This document shows, piece by piece, positions 27,064 to 34,837 of a stretch of DNA of 52,817 nucleotides (its first letter is position 1; every line of letters starts with the position of its first letter). The position numbers and the translations under genes are program-made. The stretch is taken from the IMG/VR virus record IMGVR_UViG_3300042375_000643, positions 1 through 52,817 of that record; one strand, 5' to 3'. The notes beneath the pieces are model-generated. The model was given only the letters and a program-made list of their open reading frames with translations. It made no database searches and had not been told where the DNA came from. Source of the DNA: a virus.

Positions 27064-27077
27064 GGTCTCTTTTTTTA
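27047..27077. terminator. Bidirectional terminator between convergent genes
   Basis: AGAGACC (27051-27057) pairs with GGTCTCT (27064-27070); loop 6 nt; A-rich arm on the left and T7 on the right. It overlaps the end of the 26836 gene and precedes the stop of the leftward 27084 gene. Confidence 0.8.
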
Positions 27078-27083
27078 TTATTA

Positions 27084-27719
27084 TTATAATTTTGGAGTTG
27101 CTGTTGTAAGCCCTTTTGCTAATTCTTGAGGTGTCTGTAGTTTAAAGTTAACCCCACTCTGAGGATTAAGATTAAGATTAGGATTAGGGTTAAAATTAAA
27201 TTGTGTTGCCGGAGCTGCCCCTGCTACCGGTGCCGCCCCTGCTGCCGGAGCTCCTGTTGTTGGTGCCGCCGCTGCCGGAGCTGCCCCTGCTGCCGGTGCA
27301 CCTGCCACCACTGTCGTAGTTCCTGTTGTTGGTGCCGCTACCGCTGCGGGTAATGTTTTTATTGCAGATTCCAAAGCCGCTTGAGTATTTTTACCCCAAA
27401 CACCATCAACACCATCTTTGTTTGGTCCAGTATTCCCTAACGTAGCTTTAAATTTAGTTATTAAAATTGTTTGGATTTGTTTAATTAAATCAGGTACACT
27501 AAGATTTGTTGCCGGTGCCGCGGCTGTTGTAGGAGCCGCAGTTGTTCCTGTTGTAGGAGCCGCAACTACAGGAGCCGCAGTTGAGGGAGCCGTTGCCGGT
27601 GTTGCCGGTACCGGAGTTCCTGTCGCAGGTGCTTGTTGTTCTGAAATAACAACACCTCTTTTATACCCCAAAAGGTATTTCATCGCATTTAATTCTTCTG
27701 ATAAAATTTCTTTTTTCAT
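27084..27719 (-). CDS. Ala/Pro-rich protein with peptidoglycan-binding-like domain
   Basis: 211 aa. Residues ~1-28 are a short helical lead (LSEELNAMKYLLGYKRG). Ala/Pro/Thr-rich linkers surround a domain at ~72-122 (LSVPDLIKQIQTILITKFKA, then DGVDGVWGKNTQAALE). The DGVDGVWGKNTQAAL stretch matches the PG_binding_1 pattern (xDGxxGxxTxxAL). The C-terminal ~40 residues are Asn/Pro-rich (FNFNPNPNLNLNPQ). The linkers make this locus GC-richer than its surroundings. The ATG overlaps the stop of the upstream gene. It may bind cell wall during entry or lysis; the position beside two similar proteins suggests a common role. Confidence 0.6.
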   Translation of the reverse strand: MKKEILSEELNAMKYLLGYKRGVVISEQQAPATGTPVPATPATAPSTAAPVVAAPTTGTTAAPTTAAAPATNLSVPDLIKQIQTILITKFKATLGNTGPNKDGVDGVWGKNTQAALESAIKTLPAAVAAPTTGTTTVVAGAPAAGAAPAAAAPTTGAPAAGAAPVAGAAPATQFNFNPNPNLNLNPQSGVNFKLQTPQELAKGLTTATPKL

Positions 27720-28717
27720 TATACTGGTCTGTTTACTATATTTTTTATCGTTTGTTGTAATTGTTCAGGTGTTTGTCCTAAAACCGATTGTGCCGTTACT
27801 TCTGACCCCGGTGTTCCTGTTACCGGAGCTGCCGCCGCCGGAGCCGCCGCTTGTACACCACTATTTAATTTTGTTAACATTGCTTGTAATGACGCAACAT
27901 CTAACTGTCCTGTAGGATTTTGTATCCCTAAAGATTTTTGAACTTCAATTATTTTTGGTGTAAGATTTTGTTTCACAGTTTTACTACCATCTTTAACGGT
28001 ATCAGAGGATACCTTACCCTTCTTATTTGAAGCCCAACCTGTGGCCTTTGTCCAACTATCATCAGGTAATGTAAGTTTTAAAATACCTTGTTTACAAGAC
28101 CAATTACCTACCACAAGTTTTCCGCTCTTTTCATATCTATATCTAAATTCAAAATCTTTACTAAAAAAAAGTGTACTTTCATTACCCTTAATATAGACAA
28201 AACCAGGTGTTTTTGCCGGTAGAGGGTCAGTCCCATTAAATTGTTTAACACACGCAGCAATCGACGAAGTTGTAACTCCAATCGCCCCACATAAATCATC
28301 AAAATTCTTGGTAGTTTCTGTAGCAAAATTTTCACCAAAAAATGTTGCATTTCTTCCTTCGATTGAGAATTTTTTAGTCTTACAAGTATATCTAATATTA
28401 CCCTTACCTTTTTCTTCCTCACCACCTGTATAATCACCAACTAATGAGTAATTAACATTACTAGCGATTAAACCAAGAGCGTTTTCTCTCTTAAAAACAA
28501 CACCTTTTTCTAAACGTAATTCACTTCCACTACCATCCCTTTCCATTTCAAGGTAACTGTTAAGAGTTAATGTTAAGTTTTTTAAATCAACAGTGTTATA
28601 ATAACCCTCTGAAATTAAACTATTTGATTCTTTTAAATATTGGTTTTTGGTTGCCCCCTCGTGAAGATTCAATATTCTATTTTTTTCTTCTTCGTCTAAG
28701 AAATATAATTTTTTCAT
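27719..28717 (-). CDS. Virion-associated protein with CTS-like N-terminus and peptidoglycan-binding-like C-terminus
   Basis: 332 aa. The first 20 residues (MKKLYFLDEEEKNRILNLHE) are followed by GATK; the segment from RILNLHE to ATK recurs at the same place in the 29030 protein. Glu20-Gly21 fits prohead protease cleavage (L-H-E before G), like T4 capsid-targeting sequences. Residues ~40-235 are beta-rich with four Cys. Residues ~250-290 (IIEVQKSLGIQNPTGQLDVAS) look like a peptidoglycan-binding repeat, followed by Ala/Pro-rich sequence. A putative late promoter lies 13 nt upstream. Confidence 0.6.
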   Translation of the reverse strand: MKKLYFLDEEEKNRILNLHEGATKNQYLKESNSLISEGYYNTVDLKNLTLTLNSYLEMERDGSGSELRLEKGVVFKRENALGLIASNVNYSLVGDYTGGEEEKGKGNIRYTCKTKKFSIEGRNATFFGENFATETTKNFDDLCGAIGVTTSSIAACVKQFNGTDPLPAKTPGFVYIKGNESTLFFSKDFEFRYRYEKSGKLVVGNWSCKQGILKLTLPDDSWTKATGWASNKKGKVSSDTVKDGSKTVKQNLTPKIIEVQKSLGIQNPTGQLDVASLQAMLTKLNSGVQAAAPAAAAPVTGTPGSEVTAQSVLGQTPEQLQQTIKNIVNRPV

Positions 28718-28730
28718 ATAATATTTTATT

Positions 28731-28738
28731 TATAAATA
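28731..28738 (-). promoter_or_regulatory. TATTTATAAATA motif, putative late promoter
   Basis: The minus strand reads AATATTTATAAATAAAAT, 13 nt before the ATG of the 27719-28717 gene. Confidence 0.5.
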
Positions 28739-28762
28739 TTAGGCAAAACAAAATAATCTAAT

Positions 28763-28770
28763 TACATTTG
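28763..28770 (+). promoter_or_regulatory. Host-type -7 element (TACATTTG)
   Basis: TACATTTG lies 20 nt upstream of the ATG at 28791. It is identical to the element before the 25123 gene. No convincing -33 TTG at the usual spacing. Confidence 0.5.
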
Positions 28771-28790
28771 TAAAATAAAACACAAACACT

Positions 28791-29033
28791 ATGAAAAAGT
28801 TATTCTTATTATCGTTATTACTTGTTGGAACATTAACCTTTGGTCAAACTAAACCAAAACAAAAAGACATTGACAAAGAGGCCAACGTCTTATTAGATTC
28901 ATTATCCAAAGTTTATAAAGTAAAAGTCCAATCAATTATGGAAGAAACTTATAATGGCGTTACAACAACATACATTTCTTACGTTAAGGACAAAAAATTA
29001 GTTTATAAAATTATCGCAGTTAAAAAAGATTAA
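28791..29033 (+). CDS. Small secreted/periplasmic protein with signal peptide
   Basis: 80 aa. The N-terminus MKKLFLLSLLLVGTLTFGQ is a textbook signal peptide (basic n-region, Leu-rich h-region, small-residue c-region), with probable cleavage after FGQ or TFG, as in Flavobacteria. The mature ~60 residues have alternating beta strands (VYKVKVQSIMEETYNGVTTTYISYV, LVYKIIAVKK). Driven by a host-type promoter, opposite to the structural genes around it, with a 4-nt convergent overlap with the 29030 gene. Candidate superinfection-exclusion or envelope-modifying factor; function not shown by sequence. Confidence 0.7.
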   Translation: MKKLFLLSLLLVGTLTFGQTKPKQKDIDKEANVLLDSLSKVYKVKVQSIMEETYNGVTTTYISYVKDKKLVYKIIAVKKD

Positions 29034-30184
29034 CATTTACCCGTTAAATTGTAACCCGTCTTACCAACCGGAGAGTAAACTATAACTTTATAATCTCCGG
29101 TTTTATTGTCAAACGGTGCCGTTACACTTGATGAAGTAATTGTGTAAACAACAAATTCTTTAACACCTTTACTATATAACGCTCTCAATTCTTCAACACC
29201 ATTGTAAACTTCAGTTTCACCCATCTTCATAAGTTCTTGGTCTGTTGGAATTTGTGTTACATTTGGAGAAAGTATTTGTCTCATTAAATCGTCAATACTC
29301 TTAACTTTAATAGTTACAACATTTGCACCACTAACAGATACAGTTTTGTTTAATTGTGTTAGTTTTGACACATATAATGGAACATATTTAAAACTTGTAT
29401 ATTTGTGAGGTGCTGTGGCAACATATCCGGTATCCTGTTTAATACCCCCCTTATTGTCAACAACAACCATTCTATCAGGAATACTTCCCGTACCAAAGGT
29501 TAATATACCCGCACCTTGTAAGTTAATATCTGTTGTTACATAATCCGCAACATCCGTTCCGGTTCCCGCAGTAATGGTCGCCTTCCAATTACAAATACTC
29601 GTAACATTCTCAACCTGTCCCGAACCCTGAATGTCAAACGTTACAAATTGTTCTTGATTATATAATTTGATTAATTGGGGATTTTTATTATCACCCTTAG
29701 TTTTATCATAAGGAGTCTTTCCTAAAACAACCTTACTAACATCCGCAGGTGCTTGAATAACCAAAGAACCGTTCTTAATTAAATTAGGGAATATCTCTTG
29801 GAAATATTGTTTAACCGAATTTGCTCTCGCCAATGCCAAACTACCTTTTGTTTCAAACCCCTTTGGATTTGTTACATTTGATTCTCCTGCACTAATGTTA
29901 ACAACAAATTGTCTACCACCACTGTTTTTAATAAATTCCTCAATTTTAGGTTTTAATGCCGCAATAGAATTTTTAACCACATCTGATTGGTATTCACCAT
30001 ATTTAAATTGATTCCCAACATTTTGTTTTGAAAATGATGTTGGTGTAGATAATTTAGTTGTTGAAACTCCACCCGATTGTTGACCTGCCTGTTCTAAAGT
30101 TAAGTATTGTCTTTTTGTTGCTCCCTCGTGAAGATTTAATATCCTATTTCTTTCCTCACTAGATATCTCAAATAAATTGTTCAT
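29030..30184 (-). CDS. OmpA-like domain protein with CTS-like N-terminus
   Basis: 384 aa. The first 20 residues (MNNLFEISSEERNRILNLHE) are followed by GATKRQYL, sharing RILNLHE and GATK with the 27719 protein, with the same predicted L-H-E/G cleavage site at residue 20. Residues ~60-200 have an OmpA/MotB-like pattern (VVKNSIAALKPKIEEFI, FVVNISAGESN, LALARANSVKQYFQEIFP), a fold that binds peptidoglycan diaminopimelate. The C-terminal half is beta-rich with no recognised family. Probably a packaged or virion-attached wall-binding protein. A TATTTATATA motif precedes it. Confidence 0.6.
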   Translation of the reverse strand: MNNLFEISSEERNRILNLHEGATKRQYLTLEQAGQQSGGVSTTKLSTPTSFSKQNVGNQFKYGEYQSDVVKNSIAALKPKIEEFIKNSGGRQFVVNISAGESNVTNPKGFETKGSLALARANSVKQYFQEIFPNLIKNGSLVIQAPADVSKVVLGKTPYDKTKGDNKNPQLIKLYNQEQFVTFDIQGSGQVENVTSICNWKATITAGTGTDVADYVTTDINLQGAGILTFGTGSIPDRMVVVDNKGGIKQDTGYVATAPHKYTSFKYVPLYVSKLTQLNKTVSVSGANVVTIKVKSIDDLMRQILSPNVTQIPTDQELMKMGETEVYNGVEELRALYSKGVKEFVVYTITSSSVTAPFDNKTGDYKVIVYSPVGKTGYNLTGKC

Positions 30185-30197
30185 AAATTTCTTTTTA

Positions 30198-30205
30198 TAT
30201 AAATA
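30198..30205 (-). promoter_or_regulatory. TATTTATATA motif, putative late promoter
   Basis: The minus strand reads GGTATTTATATAAAAAG, 13 nt before the ATG of the OmpA-like gene. Confidence 0.5.
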
Positions 30206-30214
30206 CCTCAGTAT

Positions 30215-30901
30215 CTATAAAACCTTATTCGATTTACGGATATTTTCTTCACCCCACATTGGTTGAAGGTTGTCTAATGACCAACATTTCATAAATTCTT
30301 CGTCTCCGATTTCTTTGATATTGAATGATGATATAGGTAGTTTATGGTCTACGTGGAACTCACCGTAATTATCCCACGTCATTCCTTCCGTAAATTGTTT
30401 TTCTAAATGATTAATTAATTCCTCCGGAGTATATCCTAAAATATCAAAATAATGTCCGTTCTTTTCTACATTACTCTCCTTTAATACTTGATAGATTGCC
30501 GTTCTGAAATTGGAGATTAGTTTATAGAGGGGGTCTCTCGCTTTACGATTTCTTTCATAATCACGTTTTGTTTTTCTAATATTGTCAACATTTTTTTCAC
30601 GGTATTCTTTAAGATACTGTTTTAAATGTTCTTTATTTTGTTCCGCCCATTTTTTGTGGTTTTTCTTTAGACGTTCTTTAGTTTCGGGTTTAGAAAAATA
30701 TTTTTTTGTGGCGACTTCTCTACCACCAATATTTCTTCTACCGGATGGTCCAAGAACAATACCGTTAGCTCTCAATGTATTTAAAACAATTGTTTTATGT
30801 ATTTTTAATTTTTCACTAATAGTGGGTGACCCTAATAAGTCCTCAGTATACAGTTTTATAATTTCACTAACCTGAGATTCAGTTAATTCTATTTTTTTCA
30901 T
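30215..30901 (-). CDS. HNH endonuclease with N-terminal HTH (homing-type)
   Basis: 228 aa from the ATG at 30899-30901 (start MKKIELTESQ); a longer frame upstream is unlikely because it crosses the promoter motif. Residues ~1-55 form an HTH-like region (SEIIKLYTEDLLGSPTISEKLKIHKTIV). A long basic helical segment follows (~75-135). The HNH site is FHVDHKLPISSFN, then WSLDNLQPMWGEENIRKSN near the C-terminus. Such genes are mobile in T-even-like phages and often sit beside conserved structural genes, as here next to the capsid gene. It probably cuts related phage DNA lacking the insertion. Confidence 0.85.
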   Translation of the reverse strand: MKKIELTESQVSEIIKLYTEDLLGSPTISEKLKIHKTIVLNTLRANGIVLGPSGRRNIGGREVATKKYFSKPETKERLKKNHKKWAEQNKEHLKQYLKEYREKNVDNIRKTKRDYERNRKARDPLYKLISNFRTAIYQVLKESNVEKNGHYFDILGYTPEELINHLEKQFTEGMTWDNYGEFHVDHKLPISSFNIKEIGDEEFMKCWSLDNLQPMWGEENIRKSNKVL

Positions 30902-30904
30902 ATT

Positions 30905-30912
30905 AATAAATA
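30905..30912 (-). promoter_or_regulatory. TATTTATT motif, putative late promoter, 3 nt from the ATG
   Basis: The minus strand reads ATATTTATTAATATG, with 3 nt between the motif and the HNH start. Same close spacing as the 18792 gene. Confidence 0.4.
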
Positions 30913-30957
30913 TAACATATTTGTCCAAAAAATCAAGTGTTAATAATTAAACATAAA

Positions 30958-30982
30958 AAAAAGGGACATATAGTCCCTTTTT
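30958..30982 (-). terminator. Intrinsic terminator after the major capsid gene
   Basis: AAAAAGGGAC (30958-30967) pairs with GTCCCTTTTT (30973-30982) across a 5-nt loop. Perfectly symmetric arms with A/T tracts allow function in either direction; relevant for leftward transcripts leaving gp23. Confidence 0.85.
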
Positions 30983-31004
30983 GTTAAATATTTTAAGATT
31001 TTGA

Positions 31005-32891
31005 TTATCTCAATTCTCTTAAATCGAATGTTCTAACACCATCAACAGTAATTCTTCCGTAAAAACGGTTGTTTACCATCTTTTTTGCGTATCTCGTCAT
31101 TATACCTTTGATAGGTGTAAAGTTGAACGGATTGTACATTGTAGGTGTTAATTGTAATGGTACATACGGTGCGTAGATGTATCCTGTATCAAGTAACGAT
31201 GTTCCTTTGTGTCCAATTAACACTTGGTTAGCTGGGAAGTAAGGGTCACGGTATACTTGGTAACGTCCTGCTAATGTTCCAACTCTTTCAATACCCATAT
31301 TATATTGGTCTTGTTCAGGTGAAGCATTAGATACGTGGAAGTATTCTAAGTCATCCATAATCGCTGAAACCTCAGAAGATACTACAATCCAGTTAGCTCC
31401 ACCTCTTAAAGTAGATTTGTGGATTTGTGCTGACAATTGGTTAATTGCAGTAATCAAAGTTTGGTTCCAATCTTTTTGTGTATAGTTTGTTGTTGCAGAT
31501 ATTCTTCTCCAACCATTGTAATCCCAACGTAAGTTCCACGCTGCACCTTTACGTAAATCTCTTAAGATTTCACGGTCAATTTCAGCCGCAACTTGTTCAG
31601 ATAATAAAGCTGTTAATTCAGCTTCAGCATCGATGTTGTGGAAAGCCGCAACGTCTTGAGCTAACTCAGGAGACCATTGTGCTCTTAATTTTCTTTCTGT
31701 AACAGAAACAGTAACTGAATCTAATTCGAAAGAAACCTCACCGATTTTATCTTCAAATTCCATATCAGCGTAACGTCTGTAAACAGCTTTGAAATCACCT
31801 GAAGCTAAAACTCCAAGAGTTGTTCCTGTATATCCGTCTAATGTTTCACCACAAGAAGGACAAGTAGGACAAGATAAGTCAACTTCTAAGAAGATACGAC
31901 CTTCAGGAGAACATACGTCATTGTAAGTTCCATTACTACCTGTTCCAGGGAATGAAGTAGTACCTTGTTTGTTTAAGTTATTAACAATACCTTGACCATA
32001 TTGTTGAGTTACAACTCTAAACAATAATGAGTTTGGTGCCGCAACAGTACCAACAACATCACAAGGAGAATCTCCACTGAATGCAGTTGCCTGAGCTGAT
32101 GTATAAATTCTTAAATCAGATAAGAAAGTTTCAGTATCAACTTCATTTCCATCAGGTCCAATTAATTTACCTGTACCTGCAGTTGTGAAACCTGATAACG
32201 CGATAATAATTTTTCTAACGTTTTTACCGTTAAATTGGTTTGCTAATGCACTTGCGTCAGCAACAACTAATTCTCCGTTAGACCAAACCATAACAACCGC
32301 AGTTTTAGTAACTGCTGACCATTGACCTTTAGAATAATCAAACAATCCTGGAGGGTCTAATTGACCTTCTGAACCTTCATAGAATAAATCATAAAGATTT
32401 TTCTTGAAAGCGGTTGTTCCATTGTAACCGTTATCTGTACCTGCTTGACCTTGAGCCGCTGCAACAGATAAACCACCTACAGCACCTTGTGGTCCAAAGT
32501 GATTACCATAACCATCGTAATCATTATCAGCCGAAGGAACTTGTCCTGTTTGGTAACCTTGAATTTTAGGTACGAAGAAGAACAATTTACCGATTGGTAA
32601 GTTCATAGCTTGTACTGATACGATTTCATTCGCTAATAATTTTGAGAATACTCTTCTTACGATAGGGAATACAACAGTTTCGAATGAACCTGAAGACCCG
32701 TCAGAAGTAGCTTCGTTAATCAAGAAAGACGCTTGGTTCTCATATAATTGAGCTACGTTTTCTCTTAAGTGACCTTTAAGGCCTTCTAGGAATCCTAATT
32801 TATCCCATTTGTTGATTGTGTCTTCTTTAATAACTTTAAGGTGTTTTAACCCGATGTTACCAACTAGACCTGATTCTAATAATGCTCCCAT
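31005..32891 (-). CDS. Major capsid protein, T4 gp23-like
   Basis: 628 aa, longer than T4 gp23 (521 aa). The N-terminus aligns with the gp23 plan: an acidic/helical prosegment ending ENQASFLINE, then ATSDG. Glu60-Ala61 fits the prohead protease site at the same place as T4 gp23 (after Glu65). The mature region opens with VVFPIVRRVFSKLLANEIVSVQAMN, very like the gp23 VRRAIPNLIAFDICGVQPMN segment. Later VERKLRAQWSPELAQDVAAFHN-type and GRYQVYRDPYF sequences are also capsid-typical. A Gly/Thr-rich insertion with a C-x2-C-x2-C motif lies at ~335-355. It forms the head shell. A hairpin terminator follows. Confidence 0.92.
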   Translation of the reverse strand: MGALLESGLVGNIGLKHLKVIKEDTINKWDKLGFLEGLKGHLRENVAQLYENQASFLINEATSDGSSGSFETVVFPIVRRVFSKLLANEIVSVQAMNLPIGKLFFFVPKIQGYQTGQVPSADNDYDGYGNHFGPQGAVGGLSVAAAQGQAGTDNGYNGTTAFKKNLYDLFYEGSEGQLDPPGLFDYSKGQWSAVTKTAVVMVWSNGELVVADASALANQFNGKNVRKIIIALSGFTTAGTGKLIGPDGNEVDTETFLSDLRIYTSAQATAFSGDSPCDVVGTVAAPNSLLFRVVTQQYGQGIVNNLNKQGTTSFPGTGSNGTYNDVCSPEGRIFLEVDLSCPTCPSCGETLDGYTGTTLGVLASGDFKAVYRRYADMEFEDKIGEVSFELDSVTVSVTERKLRAQWSPELAQDVAAFHNIDAEAELTALLSEQVAAEIDREILRDLRKGAAWNLRWDYNGWRRISATTNYTQKDWNQTLITAINQLSAQIHKSTLRGGANWIVVSSEVSAIMDDLEYFHVSNASPEQDQYNMGIERVGTLAGRYQVYRDPYFPANQVLIGHKGTSLLDTGYIYAPYVPLQLTPTMYNPFNFTPIKGIMTRYAKKMVNNRFYGRITVDGVRTFDLRELR

Positions 32892-32922
32892 TTTTTTGGT
32901 TTTTATTAATTTTAATTTATTT

Positions 32923-34446
32923 TTATTTTATTTTTGACATTAAGTCTTTCATTCTCAAGAACTGTGGGTTCTCATATGTTTTAGATTCAATTAAGTTAAC
33001 TGCTCCCGTAGACGGTGATTTAGCAATTGTTCTTTCGATTGATTCATTCATATTTTGAACGTTAGAGTTACCTGACAATTCGTTTTTAACGACTTGATAT
33101 AAATTTTTAGATTCTTTAATAGTTTCAACACCATCAAATCTTCTTAAAATGTTAATTTTTTCTTGTTTAGATGTTGAATGTTCAGTGAACAAACGTGTAG
33201 CGTAAGCCAAGTTTGAATTGAAAATTGCAACCTCATTTAATTTATTTCTAAAAATATTAAGTGCTTTTCTGTACTCCTCATTTTTTTCTCTAAGAACTTG
33301 TAGTTCAGAGTTAGAAGTATTTTCTTTAATCGCGGTATTAAAGCTTGAATGAGCTCTTGGTTTTGGTAAACCACCTTTTCTAAAGTTAGACCCAGCACCT
33401 AAAGTACGTGACGCCTCTTTTGTCTCTTCTTTTTTACCTTCAACTTTTTTAACCATTGGTTTGTTAGTTGATGATTCTTTTGTTTCAGTTTTTTTAACCA
33501 TTGAGTTTTTACCCAATTTACTTCCTGAGTTTTCACCTTCTTTGTATTCAAATTTCGCTTTACCAGTACCGACAGATTTAGGAGCCGTTTTCATTTTAGT
33601 TTTGAATCCTGTTCCTTGATTAGGTTTTGCGTTGTATTTGAATTTTGGACTTCCCATTCCAACTCCTTTAGGTTTGATAGACATTTTTTTAGATTCCATA
33701 ACTGTAGGGTCTTCATCCTCTTCTAAGTCTTCACCCTCTTCTAAGTCATACCCTTCGTACTCTTCTTCACCCATTTCGATTTCATAAACGATTTCATCTA
33801 ATTCGTCAGATTCGTCATCTGAACCGAACATTCTTTCAACAATTTCTTCAATAGATTCTTCACCCATTAAATTATCGTCTTCTTCAAGTTCGTTCCAAGA
33901 CTCTTCCATATCAACCATTCCAAAGTCATCGCCTTCTTCTTGTTCACCAACAATCATATACTCTTTTCCAGTTTCTTCATCTTTAAGGTGAGTGTTTCCT
34001 TTGTCGTCTTTAGTAACAACAATGTTATCATCCGGTCCCATAAGTTGAAATACTCTTAGTACTTCTTCGTCGTCAGCGTCAGTTAAGTCAATAGTGTCTT
34101 CTTCGTCGTCCATATCTTCTTCGTCATCGAAGTCCATATCAATTTCTTCGTCGTCACCATCTTCTTCTGTGTCGTCCATATCATCAGTATCCATTTCATC
34201 CTCTTCTTCGTCTGAATCATCACCCATATCAATATCGGCAATATCATCAGAACCCATAGGGTCTTCCATTTCAACGTCATCGGTTTCAATCTCATCATCT
34301 TGTTCAGATAAAGATTCTTTTACTAGGTCTTTGATTTCTTGTTTCATTGTAGAAGCAAGTATTCCTTTTGCATTTTCAGCTACCGCTTCTTCCAAATTTT
34401 TCATTTGGATGATAGCCTCTTCAACTAAAGATTTTTCTTTTGCCAT
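32923..34446 (-). CDS. Acidic prohead scaffold protein, gp22-position
   Basis: 507 aa. Residues ~50-260 are extremely acidic (runs of Asp/Glu), then a basic Lys/Gly/Thr region (~265-370), then a helical C-terminal third (LREKNEEYRKALNIFRNKLNE). Near the end NLIE is followed by S, fitting the prohead protease rule. Position between gp21 and gp23 matches T4 gp22, the major scaffold core protein, though the sequence is longer and more charged. A TATTTATATA motif precedes it, and gp23 starts 31 nt after its stop, so the two are probably one transcript. Confidence 0.75.
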   Translation of the reverse strand: MAKEKSLVEEAIIQMKNLEEAVAENAKGILASTMKQEIKDLVKESLSEQDDEIETDDVEMEDPMGSDDIADIDMGDDSDEEEDEMDTDDMDDTEEDGDDEEIDMDFDDEEDMDDEEDTIDLTDADDEEVLRVFQLMGPDDNIVVTKDDKGNTHLKDEETGKEYMIVGEQEEGDDFGMVDMEESWNELEEDDNLMGEESIEEIVERMFGSDDESDELDEIVYEIEMGEEEYEGYDLEEGEDLEEDEDPTVMESKKMSIKPKGVGMGSPKFKYNAKPNQGTGFKTKMKTAPKSVGTGKAKFEYKEGENSGSKLGKNSMVKKTETKESSTNKPMVKKVEGKKEETKEASRTLGAGSNFRKGGLPKPRAHSSFNTAIKENTSNSELQVLREKNEEYRKALNIFRNKLNEVAIFNSNLAYATRLFTEHSTSKQEKINILRRFDGVETIKESKNLYQVVKNELSGNSNVQNMNESIERTIAKSPSTGAVNLIESKTYENPQFLRMKDLMSKIK

Positions 34447-34468
34447 TGGTTTTATATTGTTTTTAATA

Positions 34469-34476
34469 TATAAATA
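34469..34476 (-). promoter_or_regulatory. TATTTATATA motif, putative late promoter
   Basis: The minus strand reads GATATTTATATATTAAAAAC, 22 nt upstream of the scaffold ATG; it probably drives scaffold plus capsid genes. Confidence 0.5.
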
Positions 34477-34567
34477 TCTCCTAATACGAAAAAAGTTTAA
34501 ATTAAACTTAAATCACATCAGGTTTTTTATACATTCATAAATATCACCTAAAAATAAAAAGCATAAA

Positions 34568-34592
34568 AAAAGAGGACTATATGTCCTCTTTT
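34568..34592 (-). terminator. Intrinsic terminator after the protease/DUF4494 genes
   Basis: AAAAGAGGAC (34568-34577) pairs with GTCCTCTTTT (34583-34592); loop TATAT. With the motif at 34469-34476 it resets transcription before the scaffold gene. The 34447-34613 gap holds nothing else that I can identify. Confidence 0.85.
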
Positions 34593-34613
34593 GTTTGATA
34601 ATTGAAAATTTAA

Positions 34614-34823
34614 TTACTCGATTACTTCGTCAATTTTACTTTCTACAATTGCAGTGATTCTCCACTCCATTGTGTAATGTTCGAAAACTTTAGTAACTTT
34701 TGCCTCTACGTCAGTAGGGTTATAACCACTTACTAATTTTTCTTCTCTCATTTTTTTAATCTTTCCTGATGCCTCATCAACTGAGTCTAAGGTAACTTTT
34801 GCGATAAAATACTTTTCTTCCAT
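34614..34823 (-). CDS. DUF4494-like small protein
   Basis: 69 aa. The layout YFIAKVTLDSVDEASGKIKKM, EEKLVSGYNPTDVEAKVTKV, then WRITAIVESKIDEVI matches DUF4494 (a Bacteroidetes family in which a KK/R-V-x-E-x-x-LV segment, a T-E-A-E helix and a final I-x-x-S-x-x-x-E-V strand are conserved). Its function is unknown. It lies between the prohead protease and scaffold genes, 14 nt after the protease stop, and so is co-expressed with head assembly genes. Supports a Bacteroidetes-host lineage. Confidence 0.55.
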   Translation of the reverse strand: MEEKYFIAKVTLDSVDEASGKIKKMREEKLVSGYNPTDVEAKVTKVFEHYTMEWRITAIVESKIDEVIE

Positions 34824-34837
34824 TTTTTGTTATTAAT

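Noticed and set aside
27160-27195. Telomere-like TTAGGG/GATTAAGATTAGG stretch
   Set aside because: It is coding DNA for the Asn/Pro-rich tail (NPNPNLNLNP) of the 27084 protein, and is too short and irregular for a telomere or binding array.
34094-34540. Rightward frame rich in Ser opposite the acidic scaffold gene
   Set aside because: Antisense shadow of Asp/Glu codons (GAT/GAA); the leftward scaffold gene is in the expected gene order and has protease sites.
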